Below, in pieces: positions 21,765-31,887 of a DNA stretch of 64,000 nt. Origin of the DNA: Sediminimonas qiaohouensis DSM 21189 (GTDB lineage: Bacteria > Pseudomonadota > Alphaproteobacteria > Rhodobacterales > Rhodobacteraceae); assembly GCF_000423645.1 (NCBI RefSeq), contig NZ_AUIJ01000001.1, positions 62,001-126,000 on the forward strand. The letters run 5' to 3'. The position numbers were made by a program, and so were the translations under genes. Numbering within the stretch: position 1 is the first letter of the stretch; each line of letters starts with the position of its first letter. Below the pieces are notes generated by a model, which saw only the letters and a program-made list of their open reading frames with translations, did no database searches and was not told the origin of the DNA.

Positions 21765-22421
21765 TTAGCGCAGATTTACCCTGAGCACAGCCGCCGATGC
21801 GAAGGGCAAAAGGGCGATCACCCCGAAACTGATCCCTGCCTGCATCATCATCGCCGTTTTCATATCCAACCCCAACGCCCCGCGCCGCGCCATCTCGGCC
21901 CCGAAAATCAACGTCGGAACGTAAAGCGGCAGCACCAGCAACGACAACAGCAACCCACCCCGCTTGATCCCCACCGTCAGCGCCGCGCCGAACGTGCCGA
22001 TCACGCTAAGCGCCGGCGTCCCCAGGAACAGCGACAGAACCAGCGGCACATACCCCGCCTGCGGAAGGCTGAGCAGTAGCGCGAAGACCGGCGTCGCCAC
22101 GATCAACGGCAAGCCCGTGGTAAGCCAATGCGCCAACGCCTTGATGCTGACAAGCGCCTCCATCGGCACCGGCGAGGTCGCCAGCAGATCAAGCGATCCA
22201 TCCTCCCAATCCAGCGCGAATATCCTGTCCAGCGACAACAAACACGCCAGCAACGCCCCCAGCCACAGGATCCCCGGTGCGATCTCCGACAAAAGCGCAT
22301 TCTCCGGCCCCACGCTGAACGGGACCAGCGTGACAACGATCAGGAAAAACGCAAGGCCAAGGCCAAACCCGCCGCCAGCCCGCACCGCCAGCCGCAAATC
22401 CCGTGTCAACAATGCGATCAC
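21765..22421 (-). CDS. ccmB: Heme exporter protein CcmB
   Basis: The 218-residue protein is the membrane subunit that pairs with the ATPase CcmA in the CcmAB(C)D complex releasing heme-loaded CcmE. Six hydrophobic stretches are visible, and the N-terminal block [20 protein letters not shown] (about residues 60-79) is typical of the family. The start overlaps the end of ccmA by 4 bp, a coupled arrangement. The gap to ccmC is 43 bp. Confidence 0.95.
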   Translation of the reverse strand: MIALLTRDLRLAVRAGGGFGLGLAFFLIVVTLVPFSVGPENALLSEIAPGILWLGALLACLLSLDRIFALDWEDGSLDLLATSPVPMEALVSIKALAHWLTTGLPLIVATPVFALLLSLPQAGYVPLVLSLFLGTPALSVIGTFGAALTVGIKRGGLLLSLLVLPLYVPTLIFGAEMARRGALGLDMKTAMMMQAGISFGVIALLPFASAAVLRVNLR

Positions 22422-23035
22422 AAGAACGCTCCATCAAAATCATCGGGGTCCGGCGCCTTGGCCTTGAATGTGCCCATTTCCAGAACGCGCGCCTCGCTCA
22501 ATCCCAGGTCGATATGCGTCGCCATCAAGGCCAATCCCCCGCCAGCCAGATGCGCGCGAACCGCCTGCGCGAATAGCGCAACCGCCTCCGTGTCCAACGA
22601 CACCGTCGGCTCGTCCAGAACCCAAACCGGTCGCCCGGTCACGACCATCCGCGCCAGCCCCAAGCGCCGTTTCTGCCCCGCCGACAGCCCCCCGGCCACT
22701 CGGTCTGCCAGCGCGGTCAGGTGGAACGCCTCCAACGCCGGCGCGATGTCGCCCGTGGCAAACACGTCCGCCCAGAACCCAAGGTTTTCGCGCACCGAAA
22801 GCGTGCTCTTGATCCCATCGGCGTGCGCGGCATAGGCCATCGCCTCGCGCTCCAGCCCGATATGCCCGCGCAGCGGCGGCTGCAGCCCCGCCACCGTGCG
22901 CAGCAGCGTCGTCTTGCCAATCCCGTTGGGCCCGCGCAGGATCAGCGCCTCGCCGCTCGCGATGCAAAAGGTGACGCCCTCAAGCACCGGCACGCCGCCG
23001 CGCGTCACGCTCAGATCCTGAACCGATAATTCCAT
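22418..23035 (-). CDS. ccmA: Heme export ATP-binding protein CcmA
   Basis: The 205-residue ABC ATPase powers the CcmABC complex. It shows the Walker A motif [12 protein letters not shown] (about residues 35-46), the signature [14 protein letters not shown] and the Walker B region [12 protein letters not shown]. The length is typical of CcmA, which is a short ABC protein. It is the first gene of the minus-strand ccmABCDG operon; the promoter should lie in the 80 bp upstream, between it and xseA, unless it is read through from xseA. Confidence 0.96.
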   Translation of the reverse strand: MELSVQDLSVTRGGVPVLEGVTFCIASGEALILRGPNGIGKTTLLRTVAGLQPPLRGHIGLEREAMAYAAHADGIKSTLSVRENLGFWADVFATGDIAPALEAFHLTALADRVAGGLSAGQKRRLGLARMVVTGRPVWVLDEPTVSLDTEAVALFAQAVRAHLAGGGLALMATHIDLGLSEARVLEMGTFKAKAPDPDDFDGAFL

Positions 23036-23117
23036 GCCGATGATTTATCCTATTGCACCCGCATGCGAAAGTCGCGGATCGGTCCCCATGCGCGACATTT
23101 ACGCCGCTGCCCGCCAG

Positions 23118-24605
23118 TCACAAAAGGCTCCCCTGCTCGGGCGGCGTATCGTCCGATCGCTTGGCCTTGCGCGCCGGGGCACGCCCCCCGATCCGCATAC
23201 GCCCATCCGCGAATTGCAGCTCCAGCATGCTGGCCTTTTCCGCCGAGGCCTTGCGCGTTTGCACCTGTCCGTCGCCCCACACCACCACGTACCCGCGCGC
23301 CAATGTCGCCTCGTAGCCAAGGGTTTCGCGCAGCCGCTCGGTCGCATCCAGCCGCTTGCGCCAATCCTCGGCCTGCCGCTGCGCGGCCGCGTGAAAGCGG
23401 CGGCTGATCTTGTCCAGATCGGTGTTGCGCCGCCTCAGATCGGCCCTGAGCGCATGCAGGTTCATGCGCGCGGCCGTATCCCGCAGGCGCCGCGCATCCG
23501 ATTGCACAGCACGGCGCAAAAGCCCCGGCCGCAACCCGCCCGCGCTGTCGGACAAACGCACGCGGCGCAACTGCACCGACCGCACCAACGCCGCCGGCAA
23601 CCTGTCCGCCCAAGTATCAAGCCGCTGGCGCGGCCCGTCCAGCAACCGCTCGGCGCGCGGCATGGCCCGCGACAGATCGCGCAGGCGCTGCCCCCGTTGG
23701 CTGACCAGCCCCGTCAAGGCACGAACCAGGCGCGAGGATTGCCCGTCCACCCACGCCAGCAAATCCATCCGCACCGGCACCGCGATTTCCGCCGCCGCCG
23801 ATGGCGTCGGGGCCCGGCGGTCCGAGACGAAATCAATCAGCGTCGTGTCGGTCTCATGCCCTACCGCCGAGATCAAAGGGATCTCCGACGCGAACGCCGC
23901 GCGCGCCACCTCTTCTTCGTTGAAGCCCCATAAATCCTCGATCGATCCGCCACCCCGCGCCACGATCAACACATCGGGCCGCGGCACCGCGCCGCCGGGC
24001 GTAAGCGCGTTGAACCCGCGAATCGCACGGACCACCTCGGGGGCACAGGCGGCCCCCTGCACGGCAACCGGCCAGATCAGCACCTTGCGCGGAAACCGCT
24101 CGCGCAGGCGGTGCAGGATATCGCGGATCACCGCCCCCGAGGGCGATGTCACCACCCCGATCACATCGGGCAGGAACGGCAGTTCTCGTTTGTGCGCATC
24201 CTCGAAAAGGCCCTCTGCGGCCAGCTTCTTCTTGCGCTTCTCAAGCATCGCCATCAGGGCACCCTGCCCGGCTGGCTGAATATCCTCGATCACGATCTGG
24301 TACTTGGATTGCCCGCCAAAGGTCGTGATGCGGCCGGTCGCGATCACCTCCATGCCCTCTTCCGGCTGCGTCGTCAGGCGCGCGGCGACCCCCTTCCAGA
24401 TGACCCCGGCAATGACCGACCGATCATCCTTCAGATCAAGGTAAAGATGCCCCGATCGCGGCCGCGCCACGCGCCCAATCTCACCGCGCAGGCGGACATG
24501 GCCGAACTCCCCTTCGATCACGCGCTTGATCGCCCCGGATAGCTCGGTCACGCTGAATTCCGGGGCGTTGTCGCCTTTCGCGTCGTCTTCAATCAGGTCT
24601 GACAT
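23118..24605 (-). CDS. xseA: Exodeoxyribonuclease VII large subunit
   Basis: The 495-residue protein is the catalytic large subunit of exonuclease VII, which degrades single-stranded DNA into acid-soluble oligonucleotides. The N-terminal OB-fold domain begins EFSVTELSGAIKRVIEGEFGHVRLRGEI. The conserved catalytic core contains GVVTSPSGAVIRDILHRLRERFPR, IVARGGGSIEDLWGFNEE and ISAVGHETDTTLIDFVSDRRAPTPSAAAE. A coiled-coil-like region follows. I place the start at ATG 24603-24605; a longer open frame runs upstream but crosses the purD start region. xseB is not in the window. The gene is divergent from purD. Confidence 0.96.
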   Translation of the reverse strand: MSDLIEDDAKGDNAPEFSVTELSGAIKRVIEGEFGHVRLRGEIGRVARPRSGHLYLDLKDDRSVIAGVIWKGVAARLTTQPEEGMEVIATGRITTFGGQSKYQIVIEDIQPAGQGALMAMLEKRKKKLAAEGLFEDAHKRELPFLPDVIGVVTSPSGAVIRDILHRLRERFPRKVLIWPVAVQGAACAPEVVRAIRGFNALTPGGAVPRPDVLIVARGGGSIEDLWGFNEEEVARAAFASEIPLISAVGHETDTTLIDFVSDRRAPTPSAAAEIAVPVRMDLLAWVDGQSSRLVRALTGLVSQRGQRLRDLSRAMPRAERLLDGPRQRLDTWADRLPAALVRSVQLRRVRLSDSAGGLRPGLLRRAVQSDARRLRDTAARMNLHALRADLRRRNTDLDKISRRFHAAAQRQAEDWRKRLDATERLRETLGYEATLARGYVVVWGDGQVQTRKASAEKASMLELQFADGRMRIGGRAPARKAKRSDDTPPEQGSLL

Positions 24606-24699
24606 GGGCAGGTCCTTCGTGGTTCCACCGTCTGGCGCTTGTGTCCCGATGCCCGCCACCTTAGAACGCCCCTGATCGAAGTCCAAGCGGGAGAGCGCA

Positions 24700-25962
24700 A
24701 TGAACATCCTGATCCTCGGTGGCGGCGGGCGCGAACACGCGCTGGCCTGGGCTGTGATGCAAAACCCCAAATGCGACAAGCTGATCGTGGCGCCGGGGAA
24801 CGCGGGCATAGCCGAGATCGCCGATTGCGCCACCCTGGATATCGAAAACGGGGCCGCCGTTGTTGCCTTTTGCGAGGAAAACGCAATCGAGTTCGTGATC
24901 ATCGGCCCAGAGGCGCCGCTGGCCGCCGGGGTGGCCGACCGACTGCGCGATGCGGGCCTTCTGGTGTTCGGCCCCGATGCCGCAGCGGCGCGGCTTGAGG
25001 CCTCCAAGGCGTTCACCAAGGAAATCTGCGACGCGACCGGCGCCCCGACGGCGGCTTATGCGCGCTTTACCGACGCGGCAGCGGCGCGCGACTACATCAA
25101 CACCCAAGGCGCGCCCATCGTGGTCAAGGCCGATGGGCTGGCGGCTGGCAAAGGGGTGATCGTTGCCGAAACCGTCGATCAGGCGCTCGAAGCCATCGAC
25201 GACATGTTCGGCGGCGAATTTGGCGAAGCCGGCGCCGAGGTCGTGATCGAGGAATTCATGCAGGGCGAAGAGGCGTCATTCTTCGTCCTGGTGGATGGCG
25301 AGGACGTCCTGCCAATCGGCACCGCCCAGGATCACAAGCGCGTCGGCGAGGGCGACACCGGCCCCAACACCGGCGGCATGGGCGCCTATTCGCCCGCGCC
25401 GATCCTGACCGACGCGGTCGCGCAAGAGGCCCTTGACCGCATCATTCGCCCCACCGTGGCCGAACTGGCCCGGCGCGGCACCCCCTATCGCGGCGTTCTC
25501 TACGCGGGGTTGATGATTCAAAACGGCAAGCCGCGGCTGGTGGAATACAACGTGCGCTTCGGCGATCCCGAGGCGCAGGTGCTCATGCTCAGAATGGGCG
25601 CGCAGGCGCTTGATCTGATGCAAGCCGCCGCCGCCGGACAGCTGGCCGAGTGCCGGGTCAACTGGGCCGACGATCACGCGATGACCGTGGTCATGGCCGC
25701 AGACGGGTATCCCGGGGCGTATGAGAAGGGTAGCGTGATCAACGGCCTCGAGGATCTGCCCGAGACCAGCAACGAGATCTGCTTTCACGCGAGAACCAGC
25801 CGCCGCGACGGCCGTTTTGTTGCCTCCGGCGGGCGGGTCCTGAACGTGACGGCGCGCGGCGAAAGCCTGTCGCAGGCGCGCGAGCGGGTCTATGACATGA
25901 TCGACCGCATCGATTGGCCCGAAGGGTTCTGCCGCCGCGATATCGGCTGGCGCGCGCTTTGA
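24700..25962 (+). CDS. purD: Phosphoribosylamine-glycine ligase
   Basis: The 420-residue ATP-grasp enzyme makes glycinamide ribonucleotide in purine synthesis. It begins MNILILGGGGREHALAW and contains GPEAPLAAGVADRL, the ATP-grasp lid region PIVVKADGLAAGKGVIVAE, and the metal-binding block VEYNVRFGDPEAQVLM. The length is standard. It starts 94 bp from the divergent xseA and is convergent with the VCBS-like gene, with a 49-bp gap. The family call is firm. Confidence 0.97.
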   Translation: MNILILGGGGREHALAWAVMQNPKCDKLIVAPGNAGIAEIADCATLDIENGAAVVAFCEENAIEFVIIGPEAPLAAGVADRLRDAGLLVFGPDAAAARLEASKAFTKEICDATGAPTAAYARFTDAAAARDYINTQGAPIVVKADGLAAGKGVIVAETVDQALEAIDDMFGGEFGEAGAEVVIEEFMQGEEASFFVLVDGEDVLPIGTAQDHKRVGEGDTGPNTGGMGAYSPAPILTDAVAQEALDRIIRPTVAELARRGTPYRGVLYAGLMIQNGKPRLVEYNVRFGDPEAQVLMLRMGAQALDLMQAAAAGQLAECRVNWADDHAMTVVMAADGYPGAYEKGSVINGLEDLPETSNEICFHARTSRRDGRFVASGGRVLNVTARGESLSQARERVYDMIDRIDWPEGFCRRDIGWRAL

Positions 25963-26011
25963 GGGCCGGAACCGGCAATGCGCCGCCCCCTGCGCCCCAA
26001 AGCCAGGCACC

Positions 26012-26749
26012 TCAAGGGCAACTCACCGCGGAATTCAGGCTACCGGGGCCGGTATAGGGTCCAATCTCGCGCGTTCTGATACGGCCATCGCGCAGCGTGC
26101 TCACCGTGACCGCGGACCAATCCGCGCTGGCCGTGACCATCTCGGGCGCGCCGCCGCAATGACGAATGCCACCGGGGATGACCTCCCACCCGATACGGTG
26201 GTTGGTCAGCCCTTCGCGATCCGCCACATGTGTCAACGCCCCGCCAGCAAAGCGCCAGACACGCAGGCGTTTTGCCAAATGGGGGCGGTCGATATAGGCG
26301 ATCTCAACCGCGCCGTCGCCATCCAGATCGGCAATCCCCACCGGCGCCAGCCAGCGGTTGCGCCGGCCAATCGGCGGGGTGGCGATGCGGTTTAGCCTGC
26401 CATCTTGCAGCCTGTAGACGGTAAGCGCCGCGCCGCGCGCAACGCTGCTTTCCACCACCACGATCTCGGGCACCGCATCGTGATCAAGATCGGCAAGGCG
26501 CGGCGCGACATCCTCGAACACGCGGGTTTCAGGTAGCGTCACGCAAATCCGCTCACCCTTTTGGAGCAGGCAAAGCCGCCCCCATTCGGGCAAATCTCCC
26601 ATGATACCGTGCCCATAGCGGTGCGTCGGCGCCTCGAACCGGGCCCCCGTCGAACCAAGCCATGTCTCCGACGCCTGCGCCGCCCCGGGCAGCAGCATGA
26701 GCGCAAGCCACACGCCCATCACCGCCGACAGAAGACGCGGCGCCACCAT
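26012..26749 (-). CDS. Exported VCBS/FG-GAP repeat-like protein
   Basis: The 245-residue protein has a signal peptide (VWLALMLLPGAAQA). It then shows a beta-propeller-like pattern with Asp-rich calcium-binding-like turns, namely LADLDHDAVPEIVVVES and GIADLDGDGAVEIAYID, typical of FG-GAP/VCBS repeats. It is probably periplasmic or surface-exposed, but the ligand is unknown. The gene is 3 bp downstream of the ferredoxin gene on the same strand, so the two are probably co-transcribed. A functional link between them is not evident. Confidence 0.8.
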   Translation of the reverse strand: MVAPRLLSAVMGVWLALMLLPGAAQASETWLGSTGARFEAPTHRYGHGIMGDLPEWGRLCLLQKGERICVTLPETRVFEDVAPRLADLDHDAVPEIVVVESSVARGAALTVYRLQDGRLNRIATPPIGRRNRWLAPVGIADLDGDGAVEIAYIDRPHLAKRLRVWRFAGGALTHVADREGLTNHRIGWEVIPGGIRHCGGAPEMVTASADWSAVTVSTLRDGRIRTREIGPYTGPGSLNSAVSCP

Positions 26750-26752
26750 TGC

Positions 26753-27088
<336 letters not shown>

Positions 27089-27271
27089 CTATGCTGAATC
27101 TCTGCCCTACTTAGTCAAGCAAACCGCGTCATTCCAGCCCCATTACCACCGCGCACCGCCCGCGTCCCCGGCGCAATATCGACAAGTTGCGGTATCCGGG
27201 CGGCACCACGCTTTCCCGAACCGGCAAAACCGGGTAGAACCAATGCAACGCCCGCAGAGAGGCCCGAGCAG

Positions 27272-27808
27272 ATGGTACGCCCCGTTTCCATGATCGTTAT
27301 GGCCAGCGTTGGCTTGGCTGGCTGCGTGCAACCCTCGTCGACCGGGGAGTCCCAGGCACGAACCGAACTGATCCGCCAGACCCAGACCGCCCCGCCGGGC
27401 GCGCCCGATGGCACCTGCTGGGGCAAGACCGTGACGCCCGCCCGGGTCGAAACGGTGACAGAGCAAGTCATGGTGCAACCACCGCAGGTCATGACCGATG
27501 GCACCGTGCTCGAGCCGGCGATATACCGCACGGAGACCCGCACCAAGATAACACGTGAGCGTAGCGAAACCTGGTTCGAGACGCTCTGCGCGCCCGACCT
27601 GACGCCAGAGCTGATCGCGTCGGTGCAGCGCGCGCTGAAGGTACGCGGACACTATCGCGGAGAGGCACATGGCCGCATGGATGCCCGCACCCGCACCGCC
27701 ATCCGCCGATTTCAAAAGGCAAATGGCCTGGATACCGACATCCTGACCCTGCAAACCGCGCGCACGCTTGGCCTGGCGCCCGTGCAAAGGCCCGGCGCAG
27801 AGGAATAG
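27272..27808 (+). CDS. Lipoprotein with peptidoglycan-binding domain
   Basis: The 178-residue protein begins with a lipoprotein signal (VSMIVMASVGLAGC; lipobox cysteine at about residue 18). After a Thr/Val-rich middle (residues 50-95), a PG_binding_1-type domain runs from about 108 to 170 with SVQRALKVRGHYRGEAHGRMDARTRTAIRRFQKANGL. It is probably anchored to a membrane and binds the cell wall. The start is ATG 27272; GAGAGG upstream supports it. A bidirectional terminator separates it from the convergent degP-like gene. Confidence 0.85.
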   Translation: MVRPVSMIVMASVGLAGCVQPSSTGESQARTELIRQTQTAPPGAPDGTCWGKTVTPARVETVTEQVMVQPPQVMTDGTVLEPAIYRTETRTKITRERSETWFETLCAPDLTPELIASVQRALKVRGHYRGEAHGRMDARTRTAIRRFQKANGLDTDILTLQTARTLGLAPVQRPGAEE

Positions 27809-27855
27809 ACCTCCGTGGAAATGGGCGCCCTGTGCGAATTAGCGCCCAGCAGGGC

Positions 27856-27875
27856 GCCGCGCGTCGACGCGCGGC
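27856..27875. repeat. Perfect 20-bp palindrome between convergent genes
   Basis: GCCGCGCGTC and GACGCGCGGC are perfectly self-complementary with no spacer. The role is unknown; the palindrome lies 48 bp past the lipoprotein gene. Confidence 0.5.
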
Positions 27876-27906
27876 CCCTCAGCTGTCGCTCAAGACCACG
27901 AACTAC

Positions 27907-27937
27907 AAAGGGCTGGCCCAACCAAGGCCAGCCCCTT
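27907..27937. terminator. Bidirectional terminator
   Basis: The stem GGGCTGGCC (27910-27918) and GGCCAGCCC (27926-27934) encloses a 7-base loop. It is flanked by AAA on one side and TT on the other, and lies between two convergent genes. Confidence 0.8.
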
Positions 27938-27965
27938 CCAATGCACAAACTCGCGGCAATCGCAG

Positions 27966-29426
27966 TTATTCAACCACCGACAGCGCCACAAAGCGCGGCT
28001 CGCCCGCGCGGCGCACGAGCAGGAGCAGCGATTTGCGCCCCGCTTCGCGCGCGGCTTCGATCCGGTCCTGGAAATCATCGATGCGCGTCAGGGTTTGCTG
28101 GCCCGCCTCGGTGATAAGATCCCCGGCGCGCAAGCCCTTTTCATACGCCTCCGACGCCTGATCAACATCCATCACGACCAGCCCGTTGGCCCTGTCGCCA
28201 AGCTCCAGCTTCTGGCGCAGCTCCTCGGTGAGCACGCTAAGCTTGAGGCCCATGATGGTGGCCTGACCCGGCTCGTCCATCGGCTGCGCGGCCGGCACCG
28301 CTGCGGCTTCGGCCTCTTCGCGGCGCCCAAGCGTCACCTTCAGGGTCTTCGTCGCGCCATCGCGATAGATCACAACGCGCACGGTTTTCCCGACCTCGGT
28401 GTTGCCAACGACGCGCACCAACTCGCGTGTGTCAGTCACCTCGCGCCCGTCGAAGGACAAGATGACATCGCCTTGCTTCATGCCCGCCTCGGCGGCCGGG
28501 CCTTCAGGCACGTCGGTCACCAACGCACCGCGCGTGTCATCCATCTCCATCGCCTCGGCGACATCGTCGCTGACGTCCTGAATACGAACCCCAAGCCAGC
28601 CACGGCGGGTTTCGCCGTATTCCTTGAGCTGGTCGATCACGCGGCTGACCACGTTGGACGCCATCGAAAAGCCGATCCCGATCGAGCCGCCATTCGGCGA
28701 CAGGATCGCGGTGTTCACGCCGACGACCTTGCCATTCATGTTGAACAGCGGACCGCCCGAGTTGCCGCGGTTAATGGCGGCGTCGGTCTGGATATAGTCG
28801 TCGTACGTCCCCGACAGCGCCCGGTTGCGCGCGGACACGATCCCCGCGCTCACGGAAAAGCCCTGCCCCAACGGGTTGCCCACGGCCAGCACCCAATCGC
28901 CAACGCGGGCGGTGTCGCTATCGGCAAAGCTGACGAACGGAAGCGCCTTGTCGGCATCGACCTTCAGCAGCGCGATATCGGTTTTCGGGTCCGTCCCGAC
29001 AACCGTCGCATCAAGCGACTCGCCCTCGAAAAACTCGACAAGGATCTCATCCGCGCCATCGATCACGTGGTTGTTCGTGACGATATAGCCATCCTCAGAA
29101 ACCACGAACCCGGAGCCCAGCGCCGACCGGCGGCGCGGCCGCCCCTCAGGGTTATTGCGATCTTGAAACTGGCGGAAGAACTCCTCGAACGGGCTGCCCT
29201 CGGGCACGATGGCCCCCGGCCCGGATCGCTCCGCGACCATGGTTGAGGTGGTGATGTTGACAACCGAAGGGCTTACCTTGTCGGCGAGATCGGAAAAGCT
29301 ATCGGGCCGGGCGGCTGCCGGCATCGCCATGGCAAGCGTTACGATCAGGCCCATCAGCATGATCCAGTAGGGCCGCAACGTGGTCATGACCTCTGCGCGC
29401 GACACTGCACTTCTTTGTTGTCTCAC
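27966..29426 (-). CDS. DegP/Do-family periplasmic serine protease
   Basis: The 486-residue protease/chaperone has an N-terminal signal, a trypsin-like domain and two PDZ domains. The triad is His120 (VTNNHVIDG), Asp150 (DPKTDIALL) and Ser223 (GNSGGP). The PDZ domains lie at about 275-365 and 395-475. It would remove or refold damaged envelope proteins. I choose GTG 29424-29426 because AGAGGAGAA lies 6 nt upstream; the later ATG at 29385-29387 has a poorly spaced site. It follows hflK-hflC-DUF2065 on the same strand, a common alphaproteobacterial order that links membrane protein quality control. Confidence 0.95.
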   Translation of the reverse strand: MRQQRSAVSRAEVMTTLRPYWIMLMGLIVTLAMAMPAAARPDSFSDLADKVSPSVVNITTSTMVAERSGPGAIVPEGSPFEEFFRQFQDRNNPEGRPRRRSALGSGFVVSEDGYIVTNNHVIDGADEILVEFFEGESLDATVVGTDPKTDIALLKVDADKALPFVSFADSDTARVGDWVLAVGNPLGQGFSVSAGIVSARNRALSGTYDDYIQTDAAINRGNSGGPLFNMNGKVVGVNTAILSPNGGSIGIGFSMASNVVSRVIDQLKEYGETRRGWLGVRIQDVSDDVAEAMEMDDTRGALVTDVPEGPAAEAGMKQGDVILSFDGREVTDTRELVRVVGNTEVGKTVRVVIYRDGATKTLKVTLGRREEAEAAAVPAAQPMDEPGQATIMGLKLSVLTEELRQKLELGDRANGLVVMDVDQASEAYEKGLRAGDLITEAGQQTLTRIDDFQDRIEAAREAGRKSLLLLVRRAGEPRFVALSVVE

Positions 29427-29580
29427 GGCGTGTTCTCCTCTCGTTGATACTCAAGATGCCCGGTGACGCCCCCGATTCATCCCTTTAGGTTCATGTAGGA
29501 AGATACCGCACCCATTGCAAAGATGCGCCGCCTTATTCTCACGTGGCTGTTACCACGACAGGCGGCGGACCGCCGGGCGT

Positions 29581-29772
29581 CTAAAGTGATTTTGCGGCCC
29601 ACACCATGATCACCCCGATCGCCAGCGCACCAAGCCCAAGGTTACGCCGCGTCGCGACAGGAAGAGCACGCAGCGCTTCGAGCAATTGCTCAACAAGTGA
29701 AGGGGCCAGCGCGTACACCAGCCCCTCCACAATCAATACCAGGCCAAGGGCCAAGAGCGTCGTTTCGATCAC
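29581..29772 (-). CDS. DUF2065 small membrane protein
   Basis: The 63-residue protein has two hydrophobic segments (LLALGLVLIVEGLVYALAP and LGALAIGVIMVWA) and matches DUF2065, which usually sits next to hflC. Its ATG overlaps the hflC stop by 4 bp, so translation is coupled. It probably works with the HflKC-FtsH membrane quality-control complex, but this is inferred from position only. Confidence 0.9.
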   Translation of the reverse strand: MIETTLLALGLVLIVEGLVYALAPSLVEQLLEALRALPVATRRNLGLGALAIGVIMVWAAKSL

Positions 29773-30647
29773 TGCGACGCGTTCGCCGAGCGCAAGTAGT
29801 CGAAGAACTCGCTATCGGGGGTCATTACCATGGACGAGTTATCCCCTTGCAACGCTTTCTCGTAGGCCTCAAGCGAACGGTAGAACGCGAAGAACTCTTC
29901 ATCGTTTCCATACGCCTCGGCCAGAACGGCATTCCTGCGTGCGTCGGCCTCACCGCGGATCACCTGCGCTTCGCGCTCGGCTTCGGACAGGGTTTCCGTC
30001 ACCGTACGATCCGCCTGCGCGCGCACACGCTGCGCCGCTTCCTTACCGCGGGCGATCTCGTCCGCGGCTTCGCGTTCACGCTCGGCCCGCATCCGCGAGA
30101 ATGTCGCGTCAAGGTTCTGCGTCGGCAGGTTGGTTTGCTTCAACCGCACGTCAACCACGTCCAGCCCCAGACCTTGCGCGCTCGTGCGCGACTGATCACG
30201 AATCCGGTTCATCAAATTCCGGCGATCTTCGGACAGGATGGTGTCGGATGTCACCTGATCGGCACCCAGAACCTCACGGATCTGGGCGTTCAGGACCGAT
30301 GAAAGCCGATCTTCCGCAGCCCGCAGGCCACCAACGCCAACCGCCTGGCGGAACTGCACCACGTCGGCGATGCGGTAGCGCGCAAAGGCGTCCACGACAA
30401 GGCGGCGGTCGTCCGACGGCGTCACTTCGATCGTGTCGGTATCCAGCGACAGAATGCGGGCATCGTAACGCACCACCTCCTGAATAAGCGGAATCTTGAA
30501 CGACAGGCCCGGTTCTTCCTTGACCGACTTGATCTGACCGAATTGCAGGACCAGCGCCTTTTCCCGTTCGTCCACGACAAAGACCGACGATAGCCCGGCT
30601 ATCACGAGGATCACGACGAGCGGCAATATGAGTGTTGTCTTGCGCAT
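29769..30647 (-). CDS. hflC: HflC, modulator of FtsH protease
   Basis: The 292-residue protein is an SPFH/prohibitin-family membrane protein. It has one N-terminal membrane segment (LILPLVVILVIAGLSSVFVV), an SPFH domain and a long charged helical region (QTNLPTQNLDATFSRMRAEREREA) typical of HflC. With HflK it forms a large cage around FtsH. It starts 4 bp after hflK and overlaps DUF2065 at its end. The length fits the family. Confidence 0.95.
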   Translation of the reverse strand: MRKTTLILPLVVILVIAGLSSVFVVDEREKALVLQFGQIKSVKEEPGLSFKIPLIQEVVRYDARILSLDTDTIEVTPSDDRRLVVDAFARYRIADVVQFRQAVGVGGLRAAEDRLSSVLNAQIREVLGADQVTSDTILSEDRRNLMNRIRDQSRTSAQGLGLDVVDVRLKQTNLPTQNLDATFSRMRAEREREAADEIARGKEAAQRVRAQADRTVTETLSEAEREAQVIRGEADARRNAVLAEAYGNDEEFFAFYRSLEAYEKALQGDNSSMVMTPDSEFFDYLRSANASQ

Positions 30648-30651
30648 GGTC

Positions 30652-31818
30652 TTAGTTCCCCTGCTCGGTGGTGGTCGTCGCGCGGTTGCGGCGCATCTCG
30701 TTCAGCGGAAGGTATGGCACGATCCCGTCGCCACCTCCCTCGCCGCCCAGAACGGACTTGTCGAGGATTGTCTTGTCAACAGAGCCAAGTACACGCTCCA
30801 TCGTTTCCAGGTAAAGCCGCTTGCGCGTCACCTCGGGAGCCTTGCTGAATTCCTCCAGAACCGAGTTGAAGCGACTTGCATCACCAAGCGCCTGGTTGAC
30901 GACCTGCGCGCGATACCCTTCGGCATCTTGCAGAACCTGAGCCGCATTACCGCGGGCTTCGGCCAAGACACGGTTGGCATAGGCATCTGCCCGACGTTGC
31001 AAACGGTCACGCTCTTGCTCAGCGGCCTGCACCTCGCGGAAGCTGTCGATCACCTCGTTCGGCGGGTCGGCCTTGTCCAAGTTTACACGCACCACGGTGA
31101 TGCCGCTTTCATAGTCATTAAGCGTCGTCTGGATATCTTGCATGGTCGTATCTGCGATCAGGCCGCGATCGCGGTTAAGAATCGGACCCAGAGTGCTAGC
31201 CGCGATGATCTCACGCATCACCGATTCGGACACCGCCTGAACCGTCAGTTGCGGATCGCGGATGTTGAACAACAGTTTCGCCGGGTCGTTGATGTTCCAG
31301 ACGACCTGGAACTCGATATCCACGATATTCGCGTCCGTCGTCAGCATCAGGCCGTCCCCGGTCCCGCTGCGCTGCCCGATGTTCTCGGTTCGCTCGGACG
31401 TGACGTTGACCACTTCCGCCGTCACCAACGGCCAGGGCGCGAAATTCAGGCCCGGGTTGCCGATCGACGAGAACTCGCCAAGAAACAGCTCAACGGACTG
31501 TTCTTCGGGTTTGACGGTGTAAAAGCTCGCGAACGCCCACAAGCCCACGGCCACCAGCGCCGCCAGGCCAAAGGTGCCGCGGTTGAAACCGGGGCCCCCT
31601 CCGCCACCGGGGCCGCCGCCGCGGCCATCGCCGCCGCGCCCGCCCATGAGGACGCGCAATTGCTCTTGCCCCTTTTTCATCAGATCGTCGATTTCCGGGA
31701 TTTGTGGCCCCTCGCCCTGCGGCGGGCGGCGTCCTCCGCCTTGCGGCGGACGGCGGTCATCGTCTCCGCCACGGTTTCCGCCACCGCCGCCCCATGGGCC
31801 GCCTGAATTACCAGCCAT
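30652..31818 (-). CDS. hflK: HflK, modulator of FtsH protease
   Basis: The 388-residue SPFH protein has the usual HflK Gly/Pro/Arg-rich N terminus (residues 1-70). One membrane segment (LAALVAVGLWAFASFYTV) and an SPFH domain with VVWNINDPAKLLFNIRDP follow, then a coiled-coil-like region ending AYANRVLAEARGNAAQVLQDAEGYRAQVV. It partners HflC. The gene leads the hflK-hflC-DUF2065-degP run. The start is ATG 31818. Confidence 0.95.
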   Translation of the reverse strand: MAGNSGGPWGGGGGNRGGDDDRRPPQGGGRRPPQGEGPQIPEIDDLMKKGQEQLRVLMGGRGGDGRGGGPGGGGGPGFNRGTFGLAALVAVGLWAFASFYTVKPEEQSVELFLGEFSSIGNPGLNFAPWPLVTAEVVNVTSERTENIGQRSGTGDGLMLTTDANIVDIEFQVVWNINDPAKLLFNIRDPQLTVQAVSESVMREIIAASTLGPILNRDRGLIADTTMQDIQTTLNDYESGITVVRVNLDKADPPNEVIDSFREVQAAEQERDRLQRRADAYANRVLAEARGNAAQVLQDAEGYRAQVVNQALGDASRFNSVLEEFSKAPEVTRKRLYLETMERVLGSVDKTILDKSVLGGEGGGDGIVPYLPLNEMRRNRATTTTEQGN

Positions 31819-31887
31819 ATGCGAATCTTCCCCTGTTGGTGTTCACGTTTCGCTTCTCCTCATAACCTGTGCAGATCGTGGCAGATT

